This document shows positions 15,926 to 24,607 of a DNA stretch of 34,956 bases, piece after piece. Positions within the stretch are counted from its first letter, which is position 1; every line of letters begins with the position of its first letter. The stretch comes from a cf. Phormidesmis sp. LEGE 11477 (GTDB lineage Bacteria; Cyanobacteriota; Cyanobacteriia; Phormidesmidales; Phormidesmidaceae), in contig NZ_JADEXO010000063.1 in the NCBI RefSeq assembly GCF_015207105.1, forward strand, positions 1 to 34,956, given 5' to 3'. The notes beneath the pieces are model-generated. The model had not been told where the DNA came from. It saw only the letters and a list, made by a program, of their open reading frames with translations, and did no database searches. Position numbers and translations under genes: made by a program.

Positions 15926-17374
15926 CTAGTCAGAACGCAGGCTTGGATCAATCGGTGCCATCGACAGCACGGGCTCGTCTTCGCGGTCTAGTCCAGTTTC
16001 AAACCCAGCCGCTGCTGCTCTCGCTCTGCCAGCGTGCCAGAGGTGACCGACTAAGAAGAAAAAGCCGAAGATAAAGTGAGCAGAAGCTAGCCAGGTTCTA
16101 GGAGAAACATAGTTGAACGCATTGGATTCTGTTGCTAGACCTGCCACAGAGTTTAGTGAGCCAATTGGTGAGTGGGTCATATATTCTGCTGCCCGCCTCA
16201 GCTGCCAGGGCTGAACATCATGCTGCAGCCTATCTAAATCCAAACCGTTCTTGCCACGTAAAGGCTCTAACCACGGAGCACGCGCATCCCAAAATCGCAT
16301 GGTCTCACCACCAAAGATGATTTCTCCAGTCGGCGATCGCTGCAAATATTTACCCAAACCCGTTGGCCCTTGCGCCGATGCGACATCCGCGCCCATGCCC
16401 TGATCTCGCGCCAAAAACACAAAAGACTGCGCCTGCGAAGCTTCTGGGACCGTCGGCCCATAGAACACACTCGGATAAGCCGTATTGTTGAACCAGATAA
16501 AGGCCGCTGCAATAAACGCCTGACCCGCAACATTGCCTAGACTCTGAGAGAGATAGGTCTCTCCTGTCCAAGGAAAGAGATTATAAGTCCAGCGCAGCGG
16601 CGGCACGAGAATATGCCAAATGCCGCCAGCAATCAAAATGCAGCCGATCCAAATATGGCCACCGATAATATCTTCTAGATTATCGACACTGACAATCCAG
16701 CCTTCTCCGCCAGTAGGCCTTTTGATCAGATAGCCAAAGATGATGCGTGGGTCTAGCGTTGGGTTGGTCACTAAGCGAACATCACCGCCACCGGGTGCCC
16801 AAGGATCGTATAGGCCGCCCCAGTACATTGCTTTGGCCGCAAAGAGCAGAGCAAAGATGCCCAAAATCGCAATATGAAAGCCCAGAATCTGCGCGACTTT
16901 GGCTTTATCTGTCCAGTCGAACTGAAAGAAGCCATAGAGCTTTTCTGGGCCTTTGATGGCGTGGTACAGGCCGCCAATGCCCAACACTGCTGAGCCGATG
17001 AGATGGGCTACCCCAATCGCAAAGAAAGGGAACATGTTGGTAATCTCACCAGATGTCCCGACGCCAATGCCCAAAGTAGCAATATGGGGCATCAAAATGG
17101 CCCCCTGCTCGTACATCGGTTTGGAAAGGTTAAAGTGGGAGACTTCGAAAAGCAGCATGCCGCCCGCCCAGAGCGCCACTAGCCCCGCATGGGCGACGTG
17201 GGCACCTAGAAAGCGCCCGGTTAGCTCTGTGGTAATCAGGCGAGCATTGCCGGCCCACCAAGCATAGCCACTAGTAGCCTCGTCATAGCCTGGGCCAGCA
17301 GGTGCCAGAATTGATCCGGCTTCAGCGGGAATCGAGAGTGATAAGTCTGGAATCGTTTCGAGTGGGGTTTCCAT
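15926..17374 (-). CDS. psbC2: Photosystem II CP43, far-red paralog
   Basis: 482 residues from the ATG at 17374; the frame continues 20 codons upstream but that leader has no CP43 character. Typical CP43 blocks are seen: [20 protein letters not shown], and GGETMRFWD, in which the Glu and Arg that contact the Mn4CaO5 cluster are kept. It ends with [20 protein letters not shown]. The N-terminal about 30 residues differ from the ordinary protein. The gene is not overlapped by psbD as in the usual psbDC operon; 99 bases separate them, and no clear ribosome site precedes it. Inner antenna of PSII in the far-red form. Confidence 0.93.
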   Translation of the reverse strand: METPLETIPDLSLSIPAEAGSILAPAGPGYDEATSGYAWWAGNARLITTELTGRFLGAHVAHAGLVALWAGGMLLFEVSHFNLSKPMYEQGAILMPHIATLGIGVGTSGEITNMFPFFAIGVAHLIGSAVLGIGGLYHAIKGPEKLYGFFQFDWTDKAKVAQILGFHIAILGIFALLFAAKAMYWGGLYDPWAPGGGDVRLVTNPTLDPRIIFGYLIKRPTGGEGWIVSVDNLEDIIGGHIWIGCILIAGGIWHILVPPLRWTYNLFPWTGETYLSQSLGNVAGQAFIAAAFIWFNNTAYPSVFYGPTVPEASQAQSFVFLARDQGMGADVASAQGPTGLGKYLQRSPTGEIIFGGETMRFWDARAPWLEPLRGKNGLDLDRLQHDVQPWQLRRAAEYMTHSPIGSLNSVAGLATESNAFNYVSPRTWLASAHFIFGFFFLVGHLWHAGRARAAAAGFETGLDREDEPVLSMAPIDPSLRSD

Positions 17375-17473
17375 ATGCGTTAGGTCTGATGAAAAAACTA
17401 TGGATAAGAAAGATGATGAGAAAACTGTAAACAAAAGATGTGGACGAAGAATTGTTTATTCTTATTTGAAGAC

Positions 17474-18532
17474 TTATTCAGAGAAGCCACGGGGCAGAAC
17501 TTCGTCAGGGAAAACAAACTTTTTAGCAGGCTGATCCATCTCCGACAGCCAAGCGCGAAGTCCTTCGTTCAACAGAATATTTTTGGTATAAAACGTTTCA
17601 AATTCAGGATCTTCGGCGGCCCTGATCTCTTGACTAACAAAGTCGTAAGCTCTGAGATTAAAGGCTAATCCGGCCATGCCAATAGCGCTCATCCACAGGC
17701 CAGTGACGGGAACAAACAGCATGAAAAAGTGCAGCCAGCGCTTGTTGGAAAAAGCAATTCCAAAAATCTGCGACCAAAACCGATTGGCCGTCACCATGGA
17801 GTAGGTTTCTTCACCTTGATCGGTGCTAAAGCCTTTGAAAGTATTTTTGCTTTGGTTGTCTCTAAATAGCGTATTTTGTACCGTTGCGCCGTGGATAGCG
17901 CAGAGTAGCGCCCCACCCAGCACGCCCGTTACGCCCATCATATGAAAGGGGTTAAGCGTGTAGTTATGAAAGCCCTGGAAGAAAAGTAAAAAGCGGAAGA
18001 TCGCAGAGACGCCAAAGCCGGGGCCGAAAAACCAGCTAGATTGACCCAGCGGATAGATCAAAAACGTGGCGCAGTAGACGGCGATTGGAGCAGAAAAGGC
18101 GATCGCATTATAAGGCCGAATTCCCACTAGTCTGGCGATTTCGATTTGCCTGAGCATAAAGCCAATCAGTGCAAATATGCCGTGAAAGGCGGTAAATGTC
18201 CAGAGCCCGCCAATCTGGCACCAGCGCACAAATTCTCCGTTCGCCTCTGGCCCCCAGAGCAGCAAAAGCGAATGGCCCATGCTCTCTGCTGGCGTGGACA
18301 CCGCTACGGTGAGGAAATTACAGCCTTCTAAATAAGAAGAAACTAGGCCGTGGGTGTACCAAGAGGTGACAAAGGTTGTGCCCGTAAACCAAGCGCCAAG
18401 TGCCAAAAAGGAACAGGGAAAGAGCAGTAGCCCAGACCAGCCGATAAACACAAAGCGATCGCGCTTTAGCCAGTCATCGAGCTGTTTGACTCTATCTTTG
18501 GCTGAGCCAAGAGAGCCCATCGTAATTGTCAT
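17474..18532 (-). CDS. psbD3: Photosystem II D2, far-red paralog
   Basis: 352 residues, full D2. TyrD ([11 protein letters not shown]), the P680 and iron histidines and the C-terminal [11 protein letters not shown] are present. One notable change is [11 protein letters not shown], where ordinary D2 has Trp (standard position 191) instead of Tyr. The ATG at 18532 has a GAGG ribosome site. It pairs with the far-red D1 to form the reaction centre. It lies between the Cys-less apcD paralog and psbC2 in the long operon. Confidence 0.94.
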   Translation of the reverse strand: MTITMGSLGSAKDRVKQLDDWLKRDRFVFIGWSGLLLFPCSFLALGAWFTGTTFVTSWYTHGLVSSYLEGCNFLTVAVSTPAESMGHSLLLLWGPEANGEFVRWCQIGGLWTFTAFHGIFALIGFMLRQIEIARLVGIRPYNAIAFSAPIAVYCATFLIYPLGQSSWFFGPGFGVSAIFRFLLFFQGFHNYTLNPFHMMGVTGVLGGALLCAIHGATVQNTLFRDNQSKNTFKGFSTDQGEETYSMVTANRFWSQIFGIAFSNKRWLHFFMLFVPVTGLWMSAIGMAGLAFNLRAYDFVSQEIRAAEDPEFETFYTKNILLNEGLRAWLSEMDQPAKKFVFPDEVLPRGFSE

Positions 18533-18592
18533 TGTTGTATCCTCGCCGTGTACTGTGGGGTCTTTTGTGATGATGTTGTAAACTTGTGGGCG

Positions 18593-19150
18593 CTATGCTG
18601 CTGCTTGTCTAGCACTTTGACTGGCGCTTTGACTGACACTGCGATCTTTGATGCCAAAGTAAGAAGGTCCAGGCCGCACCAGCTCCTGAATAATTTGATC
18701 GAAGTAAGGGATAATTGCCTCAGCTTCGGCTTCAGAGAGCAGGGCGATCGCCTCCGCTTTTAGACAGCGCAGGTACTGCAAAATGTTGTCTAGAGGAATA
18801 CCAATATTGGTGTATAGCTCCTTCATACCTAGCAGCCCAATTTCTCTGAGCGGCTGATCGTTTCCGGCTAGCAAACAGTAGCTAATCAGGCGGATGTACC
18901 AACTCATATCCCGCTGCGCCGCCTCAGTTTTACGAGGGCTGCCGCTGTTGCTAGGCGTTCTAGGACAGATCTGCCAGAACTTCCGGGTGCCTCGTTCTAC
19001 AATCGTGGGAGCATGAGACTCCAATGTTTTAGCTAGCTGGATCTGGCTCGCTCCGGTTTTACAGAAGCTCCGAATCATCTCTAGCTCTCCGGGGGTGGGA
19101 TAGCGTAATTCTTCATCGGCATTCGAGATAATCTGTTTAACAATGCTCAT
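18593..19150 (-). CDS. ApcD-type allophycocyanin alpha subunit without the bilin cysteine, with C-terminal tail
   Basis: 185 residues. The phycobiliprotein globin fold spans residues 1-161, with the far-red family motif FWxxCPxTPSNSG (residues 59-70) shared with the other alpha genes here. Where its paralogs have Cys78 (TASCQRD), this protein has Ala (TEAAQRD), so it cannot hold its bilin by the usual thioether bond. Noncovalent binding, as known for ApcE2, is possible. A tail of about 24 residues rich in Ser, Gln and Ala (after RPGPSYFG) extends beyond the normal C-terminus. No Shine-Dalgarno is visible; the ATG follows 15 bases after the small ORF's stop. It is one of the ApcD2/3/5 set, and the exact number is not assigned. 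Confidence 0.85.
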   Translation of the reverse strand: MSIVKQIISNADEELRYPTPGELEMIRSFCKTGASQIQLAKTLESHAPTIVERGTRKFWQICPRTPSNSGSPRKTEAAQRDMSWYIRLISYCLLAGNDQPLREIGLLGMKELYTNIGIPLDNILQYLRCLKAEAIALLSEAEAEAIIPYFDQIIQELVRPGPSYFGIKDRSVSQSASQSARQAAA

Positions 19151-19165
19151 GAGGTCAACAAAGGT

Positions 19166-19333
19166 TTAAAACTTGGGATGAATTTGAACGCCACCGAACC
19201 AGCTAACACAGATACGGTAGTTGAAAGGATTGTTGAGACGCAGTCGTTCTCCTAAGCTCGAAGCAGACCCCATAGAGATAGGGGACTGGCTGCTTGGCCG
19301 GATAGCAGGTGCGTTGTTCTGGGTTGAAATCAT
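19166..19333 (-). CDS. Putative 55-residue small protein between apcE2 and the Cys-less apcD paralog
   Basis: An ATG-started frame of 55 codons almost exactly fills the 187-bp gap. It begins four bases after the apcE2 stop (19338) and ends 15 bases before the next ATG. The N-terminal half is polar (Ser, Pro, Gln), and the C-terminal half is ordered-looking: SLGERLRLNNPFNY then RICVSWFGGVQIHPKF. Neither it nor the following gene has a good ribosome site, which suits termination-reinitiation coupling. I do not recognise a family; it does not resemble ApcC or other small linkers. Conservation in other far-red clusters would decide whether it is real. Confidence 0.5.
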   Translation of the reverse strand: MISTQNNAPAIRPSSQSPISMGSASSLGERLRLNNPFNYRICVSWFGGVQIHPKF

Positions 19334-19337
19334 AGTA

Positions 19338-21677
19338 TTAATCTGAAGCGCTAGCTTCCTGTAGGGCGACGGCCATCGAAGGATCTACGGCTTGTGTATC
19401 AACAGAATCTTCTGACTCAGCGGAGTTTTTGGCGATAGCTGCCGATTTTGCCGATTCTGTTGGTTCTGTTGATGCGGCTTGACGCTCGTCAGGAAAATTA
19501 TCCGGGCTCCGATTAGAATTCGAAGGCTCATGGTCTATTGGAATGGCAAGGCGCGATCGCGGCGAAGTATTAGCGGCTGGCGGTTGGTAGCGCATCATAT
19601 ATTCACCAACCGTATGGGGGTTGTCTCTGAGTTTTGATATTGCAACAGGCCCTTTGGGCGATCGCATTGCCAGCCCGCGTGGGGTCACATAGCGCTCATA
19701 GGGCACCGTATTCTCTCCAAACGCCGTGCGATAGTCATCGCTATCAATCAGCGCATCAACTAGCGCATAGAATCCCTGCCGACCGCAGATATCGTAGTAT
19801 CTGCTGGTTTCTCTGCGTCCGTAAGTGGGCCGTCCTAGCAATCGCCGATGGATAATTTCAGCAGCCTTGGTCATATAGAGATTTTCCCAATAAGCCCGTC
19901 TGAAGGCCCGAGACTTCGCCAACTGTCGAACAAATTCTCGGACGGTAATCAGCCCCCCTTTGAGCTGAGTTTCCGCCACTCTATGACGTTGACTTTCTAG
20001 CACTTCACAGCCAAACACCTGTCGATAGGCGGCCAAAATAACAGATTCAACAGAATGCTGAGCGCTGTCAAAGCTAGGAACAAAACTCGGCGGCTGGTCT
20101 GTTTGCTTGTGCGTACCGTGCGGCGGTGTCTTCAAAGAGAAGATTTGCTGAGAGATTTCAGCGTGACTTTTTCTGTGGGCGTGACCGACCAAAATCCGGC
20201 GACCATCTTCGCTAAAGTGAACGGGCTGAGCCGCAGGATTGGTGGTCTCATGGGGAAAGATAGCGCCAAACTGCGTTTCTAGCGGATCATTGCCCATGCC
20301 GTAAGGGTGTTGATTAGGCAAAGGCTGACGGTAGCTAGCAAAGGCAGTGACAAACTGCGGCATTTTGCGCGCTGGCGCGCTGCACTTAAACAGATCTAGC
20401 TGCGGCCCCCAATTGCGACAGGCTTGGGCTTCTACGCCTAGACTGCGTATGTACGGGACAGTCTCGACGCCAAAATAGTCAGCGTACTCTTGTGAGCTAA
20501 CTAGCGCATCGACAAACGTCGGGAATCCTTTGTCAGCCACTAGCTCAAAGTATCGCTGAAACTCTTCCATACAGCTTAGTCCTCGCCCGAGGAAGTGACG
20601 ACAGGCCAGCTCAATGGCGCGGCTAATCGTATAAGGCTCATAGAATAGCTGTCGATAGAGGCGCGATTTGCCCAGTTGCCGAATGAACAGTTCCATCGAC
20701 CCGTACTCGCCTTTTAGCTCAGAGATGGGCTTAGCCAGTTCGGCTCCCGCTAGACCGCTAATATCTCGCTCAAAGACTTGTCGATAGGCAGCTTTAATCA
20801 CCGCATCTTTTTCGCTATCGGGCAGAGTAGGCTTCATCACCCATCTAGGGACGGCGCTACCGCTATCTTCATAGCATTCTGGCAGGCTGAGACCCTGATC
20901 GTGTTTTGAGACGCCCGTGCGGTATCGATCCGAGGGCTTTTCTACCTGATAGTCGGCAATCAACACGTCAAAATACCGCTTGACTAGCGCCGCAGCGGCT
21001 GAATCAGGCGGAAAATAAGAGAGTGATTTCCACTGCATTTCTTGCAGCGCCACAGTCGTCGCTACGGTCACATCTTCAGGAATGACGCCCCGCAGTCCTC
21101 GCGTGTTGACGGTAATAATACTCGTATCCCCTGCCACCATTGCATAGGTGATATATCGCAAAAACCAGCCTAGGTCCCGCATAGAGCGCTTCATTCGAAC
21201 TTCGCCGTAGTCCTTAATGTTGATCGCTTGAAAGCGACTAGGCACGCTGGGCTTCCCACTAAAGAACAATCCTTTGAACCAGGCAACTGGATTGGTAATA
21301 GAAGGCGTCAAATTTTCGACGCTATAGCCATTACTCGCCTGGCGTCTAGATTTTGGCGAGAGATAGTCTTCGGCAACAAAGTATCCAGAGCCAGGCAGGC
21401 CGACCAGTTCCTCTGGCTGTTCAAAATAAGCCATCGGATTGCCACCGACAAAGATGCGTCTGCCGCCAGCCGCCACAATCTCGTTAGCGTTCTGGGCCAG
21501 CATTTGGGCAATTTCTAGGCGCTGCAAGCCTGTTTTCAAAAAGGTCGAGAGCGTTTGCATTTCGCTATGGCTAGGATAGCGATCGCGCTGATGTGCGCCA
21601 TTGATCACAGCCGTGGGTACCGTGTGGTACTGCTGTGGATGCACAACCGGGCTCCCTCCATTGGTTCGATCGGTCAT
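19338..21677 (-). CDS. apcE2: ApcE2, far-red phycobilisome core-membrane linker
   Basis: 779 residues from the ATG at 21677, which has a GGAG ribosome site; an upstream in-frame start is unlikely. Residues 30-245 form the phycobilin-binding domain with its loop insertion. The region NTRGLRGVIPEDVT (191-204), where ordinary ApcE carries the bilin cysteine, has no Cys, and no Cys occurs before residue 268. This is the hallmark of ApcE2, which holds phycocyanobilin noncovalently and is strongly red-shifted. Two REP linker domains follow (about 285-410 and 535-665), then a low-complexity tail (700-779). Two linker repeats suit a two-cylinder (bicylindrical) far-red core. Confidence 0.94.
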   Translation of the reverse strand: MTDRTNGGSPVVHPQQYHTVPTAVINGAHQRDRYPSHSEMQTLSTFLKTGLQRLEIAQMLAQNANEIVAAGGRRIFVGGNPMAYFEQPEELVGLPGSGYFVAEDYLSPKSRRQASNGYSVENLTPSITNPVAWFKGLFFSGKPSVPSRFQAINIKDYGEVRMKRSMRDLGWFLRYITYAMVAGDTSIITVNTRGLRGVIPEDVTVATTVALQEMQWKSLSYFPPDSAAAALVKRYFDVLIADYQVEKPSDRYRTGVSKHDQGLSLPECYEDSGSAVPRWVMKPTLPDSEKDAVIKAAYRQVFERDISGLAGAELAKPISELKGEYGSMELFIRQLGKSRLYRQLFYEPYTISRAIELACRHFLGRGLSCMEEFQRYFELVADKGFPTFVDALVSSQEYADYFGVETVPYIRSLGVEAQACRNWGPQLDLFKCSAPARKMPQFVTAFASYRQPLPNQHPYGMGNDPLETQFGAIFPHETTNPAAQPVHFSEDGRRILVGHAHRKSHAEISQQIFSLKTPPHGTHKQTDQPPSFVPSFDSAQHSVESVILAAYRQVFGCEVLESQRHRVAETQLKGGLITVREFVRQLAKSRAFRRAYWENLYMTKAAEIIHRRLLGRPTYGRRETSRYYDICGRQGFYALVDALIDSDDYRTAFGENTVPYERYVTPRGLAMRSPKGPVAISKLRDNPHTVGEYMMRYQPPAANTSPRSRLAIPIDHEPSNSNRSPDNFPDERQAASTEPTESAKSAAIAKNSAESEDSVDTQAVDPSMAVALQEASASD

Positions 21678-21722
21678 AGCGGTCTCCAAGTCCAAATAAA
21701 CCAAGACAAATAAATTCAATGC

Positions 21723-22202
21723 TCAGGGCATCAGCCCCGCAATCAGATAGTCAAAGTAAGGCCCGACTTCAGCCGCATCTTCTCGGCTCAGCATCTCTAG
21801 CGTGACTTCTTTGAGCGATCGCATACACAACGCCACCGAGCGTAGCGGTACCTCCAAAGAAAGATACATTTCCCTTGCGCCTCGTACGCCGCTGGCCTCT
21901 AGCGGATCGACATCGCCGACCGCCACCGCATACGAGATCAGTCGGATAAACCAAGCCTGGTCTCGTAAGCAGGATGCTTGAAACTGCTGATTGTCGCTGT
22001 TGCTAGGGGTGATTGGATGCCGCCGCCAAAATTGCCTAGCGCCTTTTTCAACAATCTCTTCTGCGTTGCTGTTGAGAATAGAGACAATTCTCAATCGCTG
22101 CGGCCCATTGTCAAAAAAGCGGTTGATCGCATCGAGCTCTCCTTTCGAGAGATAGCGAACTTCACGATCGGCAGTTGCGATCGACTGAGAAATCACACTC
22201 AT
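21723..22202 (-). CDS. ApcD-type allophycocyanin alpha subunit (far-red paralog)
   Basis: 159 residues, a complete alpha-type phycobiliprotein. Cys78 in QASCLRDQAW is the bilin attachment site. The stretch FWRRHPITPSNSD replaces the usual VSPGGNAYG region and matches the TPSNS motif of the other two alpha paralogs of the block. The ATG at 22202 has an AGGAG ribosome site with a spacing of eight. It belongs to the ApcD2/ApcD3/ApcD5 group; the exact number needs a tree. It would pair with the ApcB2 encoded just upstream to form far-red allophycocyanin. Confidence 0.9.
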   Translation of the reverse strand: MSVISQSIATADREVRYLSKGELDAINRFFDNGPQRLRIVSILNSNAEEIVEKGARQFWRRHPITPSNSDNQQFQASCLRDQAWFIRLISYAVAVGDVDPLEASGVRGAREMYLSLEVPLRSVALCMRSLKEVTLEMLSREDAAEVGPYFDYLIAGLMP

Positions 22203-22310
22203 AATAAAGTCTCCTAAGACAGTCCTAAGACAGCGTCTCTATTAGCTTCTACTAACTACTTCTATTAACTAATAGAGCACTTGAGAAATAGAGCGCTTGA
22301 GAAGCAACGG

Positions 22311-22796
22311 TTAGCTCAAGCCAGAACAGATATGATCAAAATAGTGACCGACCTCTTTACCCGCTTCAGCGCCCAGCATGTCGTTGACCACCTCTTTCAT
22401 CGCCTGCACTGCTCGAATCGTCGCGCCGACAGGTACGCCTAAAGAGTTATAGGTCTCTTTCAACCCGTTCAGCACCCGCTCATCTAGAATAGAAGCATCG
22501 CCCGCTAGCATGGCATAGGTGCCATAGCGCAAGAAAAAGTCCATATCGCGAATGCAGGCAGCGTAGCGACGGCAGGTATACATATTGCCGCCAGGGCCAG
22601 TGATATCGGTATATAGCAAAGACTTTGCGACTGTCTTAGTGACGATAGTAGAAGCGTTGGCGCTAATGGTCATTGCTGCTCTCGCTCGCAGATCACCGCT
22701 GCGAAAATATTCCTGCAGTGTATCTAGCGATGAATCGTCTAGATATTTGCCTTGAGCATCAGATGTATTGATCAAAGTGGTGATGGCATCTTGCAT
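22311..22796 (-). CDS. apcB2: ApcB2-type allophycocyanin beta subunit
   Basis: 161 residues, a beta-type phycobiliprotein. Asn71 in [13 protein letters not shown] is the site of gamma-N-methylation, and Cys81 in YAACIRD is the phycocyanobilin site. The N-terminus [20 protein letters not shown] is typical of ApcB. An AGGAG ribosome site precedes the ATG. As the only beta subunit in the block, it should partner all three alpha paralogs and possibly the ApcE2 domain. Confidence 0.92.
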   Translation of the reverse strand: MQDAITTLINTSDAQGKYLDDSSLDTLQEYFRSGDLRARAAMTISANASTIVTKTVAKSLLYTDITGPGGNMYTCRRYAACIRDMDFFLRYGTYAMLAGDASILDERVLNGLKETYNSLGVPVGATIRAVQAMKEVVNDMLGAEAGKEVGHYFDHICSGLS

Positions 22797-22875
22797 GAAA
22801 AGGATCTCCTAAGCGGATAGTGTTTTAGACAGGACAGTGTTTCAGACGAAAAAACAGGGCGGAGTGCAGCAAAAA

Positions 22876-23352
22876 TTACGACAAAGATTGAATAATCAAG
22901 TCGAAATAGGCCGCGACTTCTTGAGCATCTTCGTCACTCAAGACGGCCATCGCCTCTTCTTTTAGGCAGCGCATGCACTCTGCAATATTTCTGATCGGAA
23001 TTTCTAGGTTGTTGTACATTTCCTTGATACCGACTGTACCGATATCTTCTAGCGGGCGCTCGCTGCCAGCTAATATAGAGTAAGCAATCAAACGAACATA
23101 CCAGCCCTGATCGCGCTGACAGGAGGCGGTTTTTCGATCAACGCCGCTGTTGCTAGGCGTATTCGGACAGCGCTCCCAAAATTTCTGACTGCCATTTTGA
23201 ACAATTCTCTGCTCATTCGCCGCTAAAGCTTTCGCAATTCGAACCCGCTGCTCGCCGGTTTTGACAAAGTCTTGGAAGATCCTCAATTCTTTGGGCGCAG
23301 GATATCGAGCTTCACTGTCTGCGCTCAAAATTAGTTCTGTGACTAGGCTCAT
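22876..23352 (-). CDS. ApcD-type allophycocyanin alpha subunit (far-red paralog), first gene of the operon
   Basis: 158 residues from the ATG at 23352; a GTG five codons upstream (23367) is a less likely start. The bilin Cys78 is present (KTASCQRDQGW), and the FWERCPNTPSNSG motif links it to the Cys-less paralog, its closest relative in the block by eye. It opens the minus-strand far-red operon, so its leader carries the operon's control signals, including three TTCTTCAAyT repeats at 23392-23428. Which of ApcD2/3/5 it is remains open. Confidence 0.9.
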   Translation of the reverse strand: MSLVTELILSADSEARYPAPKELRIFQDFVKTGEQRVRIAKALAANEQRIVQNGSQKFWERCPNTPSNSGVDRKTASCQRDQGWYVRLIAYSILAGSERPLEDIGTVGIKEMYNNLEIPIRNIAECMRCLKEEAMAVLSDEDAQEVAAYFDLIIQSLS

Positions 23353-23745
23353 AGTACTGGTTCTCACTACTCAAAGGGGCTAAAACAAAACTTCTTCAAC
23401 TGTTTCTTCAACTATGGATTCTTCAATTGTGAGGAAGTTGATGTCACCATAAGGAATAAAGATGGAGAAGTTGTGAAAACAGCAAGCTTTAAAGCACAAT
23501 ATTCCTTTCCTTTTAAAGCTTTGGCTTCGAATCGGTAGTTTCACAATTCGAATCTATGGTTTTATCAGTAGTTTCATAAGTTCTCCAGAAGTCGCCGATA
23601 ACCTACATAGCAGAATGAACGCTCGATGGCATTTTCAATAGCATTTCCTGAAATAGCCTGTCAAAGAATTTGGTTAATGCCTAGAAGAAGTCGCTTTGAA
23701 ATAGAGCTGCACGAGAAATAGATAAGTTCTCTATCTGAATTGAAA
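23353..23745. promoter_or_regulatory. Divergent far-red control region (apc-psb operon / psbO-nblA-psbV)
   Basis: About 390 bp without a gene. It holds TTGTGAAA (23471-23478) and its inverse TTTCACAA (23539-23546), enclosing AAGCTTTAAA (23484-23493) and its inverse TTTAAAGCTT (23512-23521). Direct repeats are TTCGAATC at 23526 and 23547 (21 bp apart) and TAGTTTCA at 23536 and 23569 (33 bp apart). A small hairpin AGATA-N7-TATCT (23720-23736) lies just before psbO. Spacings of two and three helical turns suit cooperative binding by a response regulator such as RfpB, but no consensus was tested. Confidence 0.6.
23392..23428. repeat. Three TTCTTCAAyT iterons in the leader of the apc operon
   Basis: TTCTTCAACT (23392-23401), TTCTTCAACT (23404-23413) and TTCTTCAATT (23419-23428) lie in direct order 40-76 bp upstream of the first apc ATG. 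On the operon's strand they read ArTTGAAGAA. Starts are 12 and 15 bp apart. They could be protein sites in the promoter or repeats in the mRNA leader. Confidence 0.6.
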
Positions 23746-24585
23746 ATGATATATAAGACTTTGATTGCCACTGTGCTGGCACTGACTTTAGGACTGCTAA
23801 CCGCCTGTAGCAGCACCAAGGTAGCAGGAGACTCGCTTACCTACGATGACATCCGAGGTAGCGGGTTAGCCAACGATTGTCCAGCACTGTCAGGGACTAA
23901 TATGGACGCTATTCCCTTAGAAGGCAGCCAACCCTATCAGATTAGATCGCTGTGCCTACAGCCTAAAACATTTCTAGTCGAAACGTTTCCATCCGTAAAC
24001 GGTCAGAAAAAGAAGCAGTCAGGCAGATTTGTGGAAGGCAAATTACTGACTCGTTCTAGTTTTACGCTCGACCAGGTGAGTGGAGAATTGCAGAAAGGGC
24101 CGGATGGAGCCTTGACGTTTGTCGAACAGGGTGGATTTGACTTTCAGCCGGTCACTGTTCAAATTCCTAATGGCGATCGCGTCCCCTTGCTCTTTACGGT
24201 GAAAGGACTTGTGGCCAAAACAGCAGAAGCGATAGACACCATTAGACCCTCTACTCGATTGGCGGGCAGTTTTGACGTGCCCCCCTATCGTACTTCTAGC
24301 TTTATCGATCCCAAAGGTCGAGGGCTAGAGGTCGGCTACGACGCGGCAGTTGGCATCCCGATTCAGGCCGATAGAGAAGCTTTTTCGCGTCAAAACAACA
24401 AGTCTTTCAAGGTGGGAACCGGAAACATTGTCTTGCAAGTTGACCGGGTCAATCAGTCAACAGGAGAAATCTCGGGTTCGTTTGAAAGTCAGCAGCCATC
24501 TGATACAGACTTTGGCTCTAAGCCAGCGATGACGGTCAAAATACTGGGTCAGTTCTACAGCCGCATTACACCAGAAATCGCCTAA
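23746..24585 (+). CDS. psbO2: Photosystem II manganese-stabilising protein PsbO (second-copy type)
   Basis: 279 residues from the ATG at 23746 (a TTG six bases upstream is unlikely). A lipobox-like signal ends LLTACSS. The mature part has LTYDDIRGSGLANDCP and SLCLQPKTFLVE, the cysteine pair of the PsbO disulfide, then the long beta-barrel with DGALTFVEQGGFDFQPVTVQ and FIDPKGRG. It caps the water-oxidising complex on the lumenal side. Its place at the head of a plus-strand unit divergent from the far-red operon suggests a far-red-specific copy. The usual psbO is presumably elsewhere. Confidence 0.92.
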   Translation: MIYKTLIATVLALTLGLLTACSSTKVAGDSLTYDDIRGSGLANDCPALSGTNMDAIPLEGSQPYQIRSLCLQPKTFLVETFPSVNGQKKKQSGRFVEGKLLTRSSFTLDQVSGELQKGPDGALTFVEQGGFDFQPVTVQIPNGDRVPLLFTVKGLVAKTAEAIDTIRPSTRLAGSFDVPPYRTSSFIDPKGRGLEVGYDAAVGIPIQADREAFSRQNNKSFKVGTGNIVLQVDRVNQSTGEISGSFESQQPSDTDFGSKPAMTVKILGQFYSRITPEIA

Positions 24586-24607
24586 ACGTAACCAGAAGAG
24601 AAATTAT

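Noticed and set aside
17375-17434. Extended psbC2 start at 17434.
   Set aside because: The 20 extra residues have no CP43 likeness and the ATG at 17374 gives a METP start.
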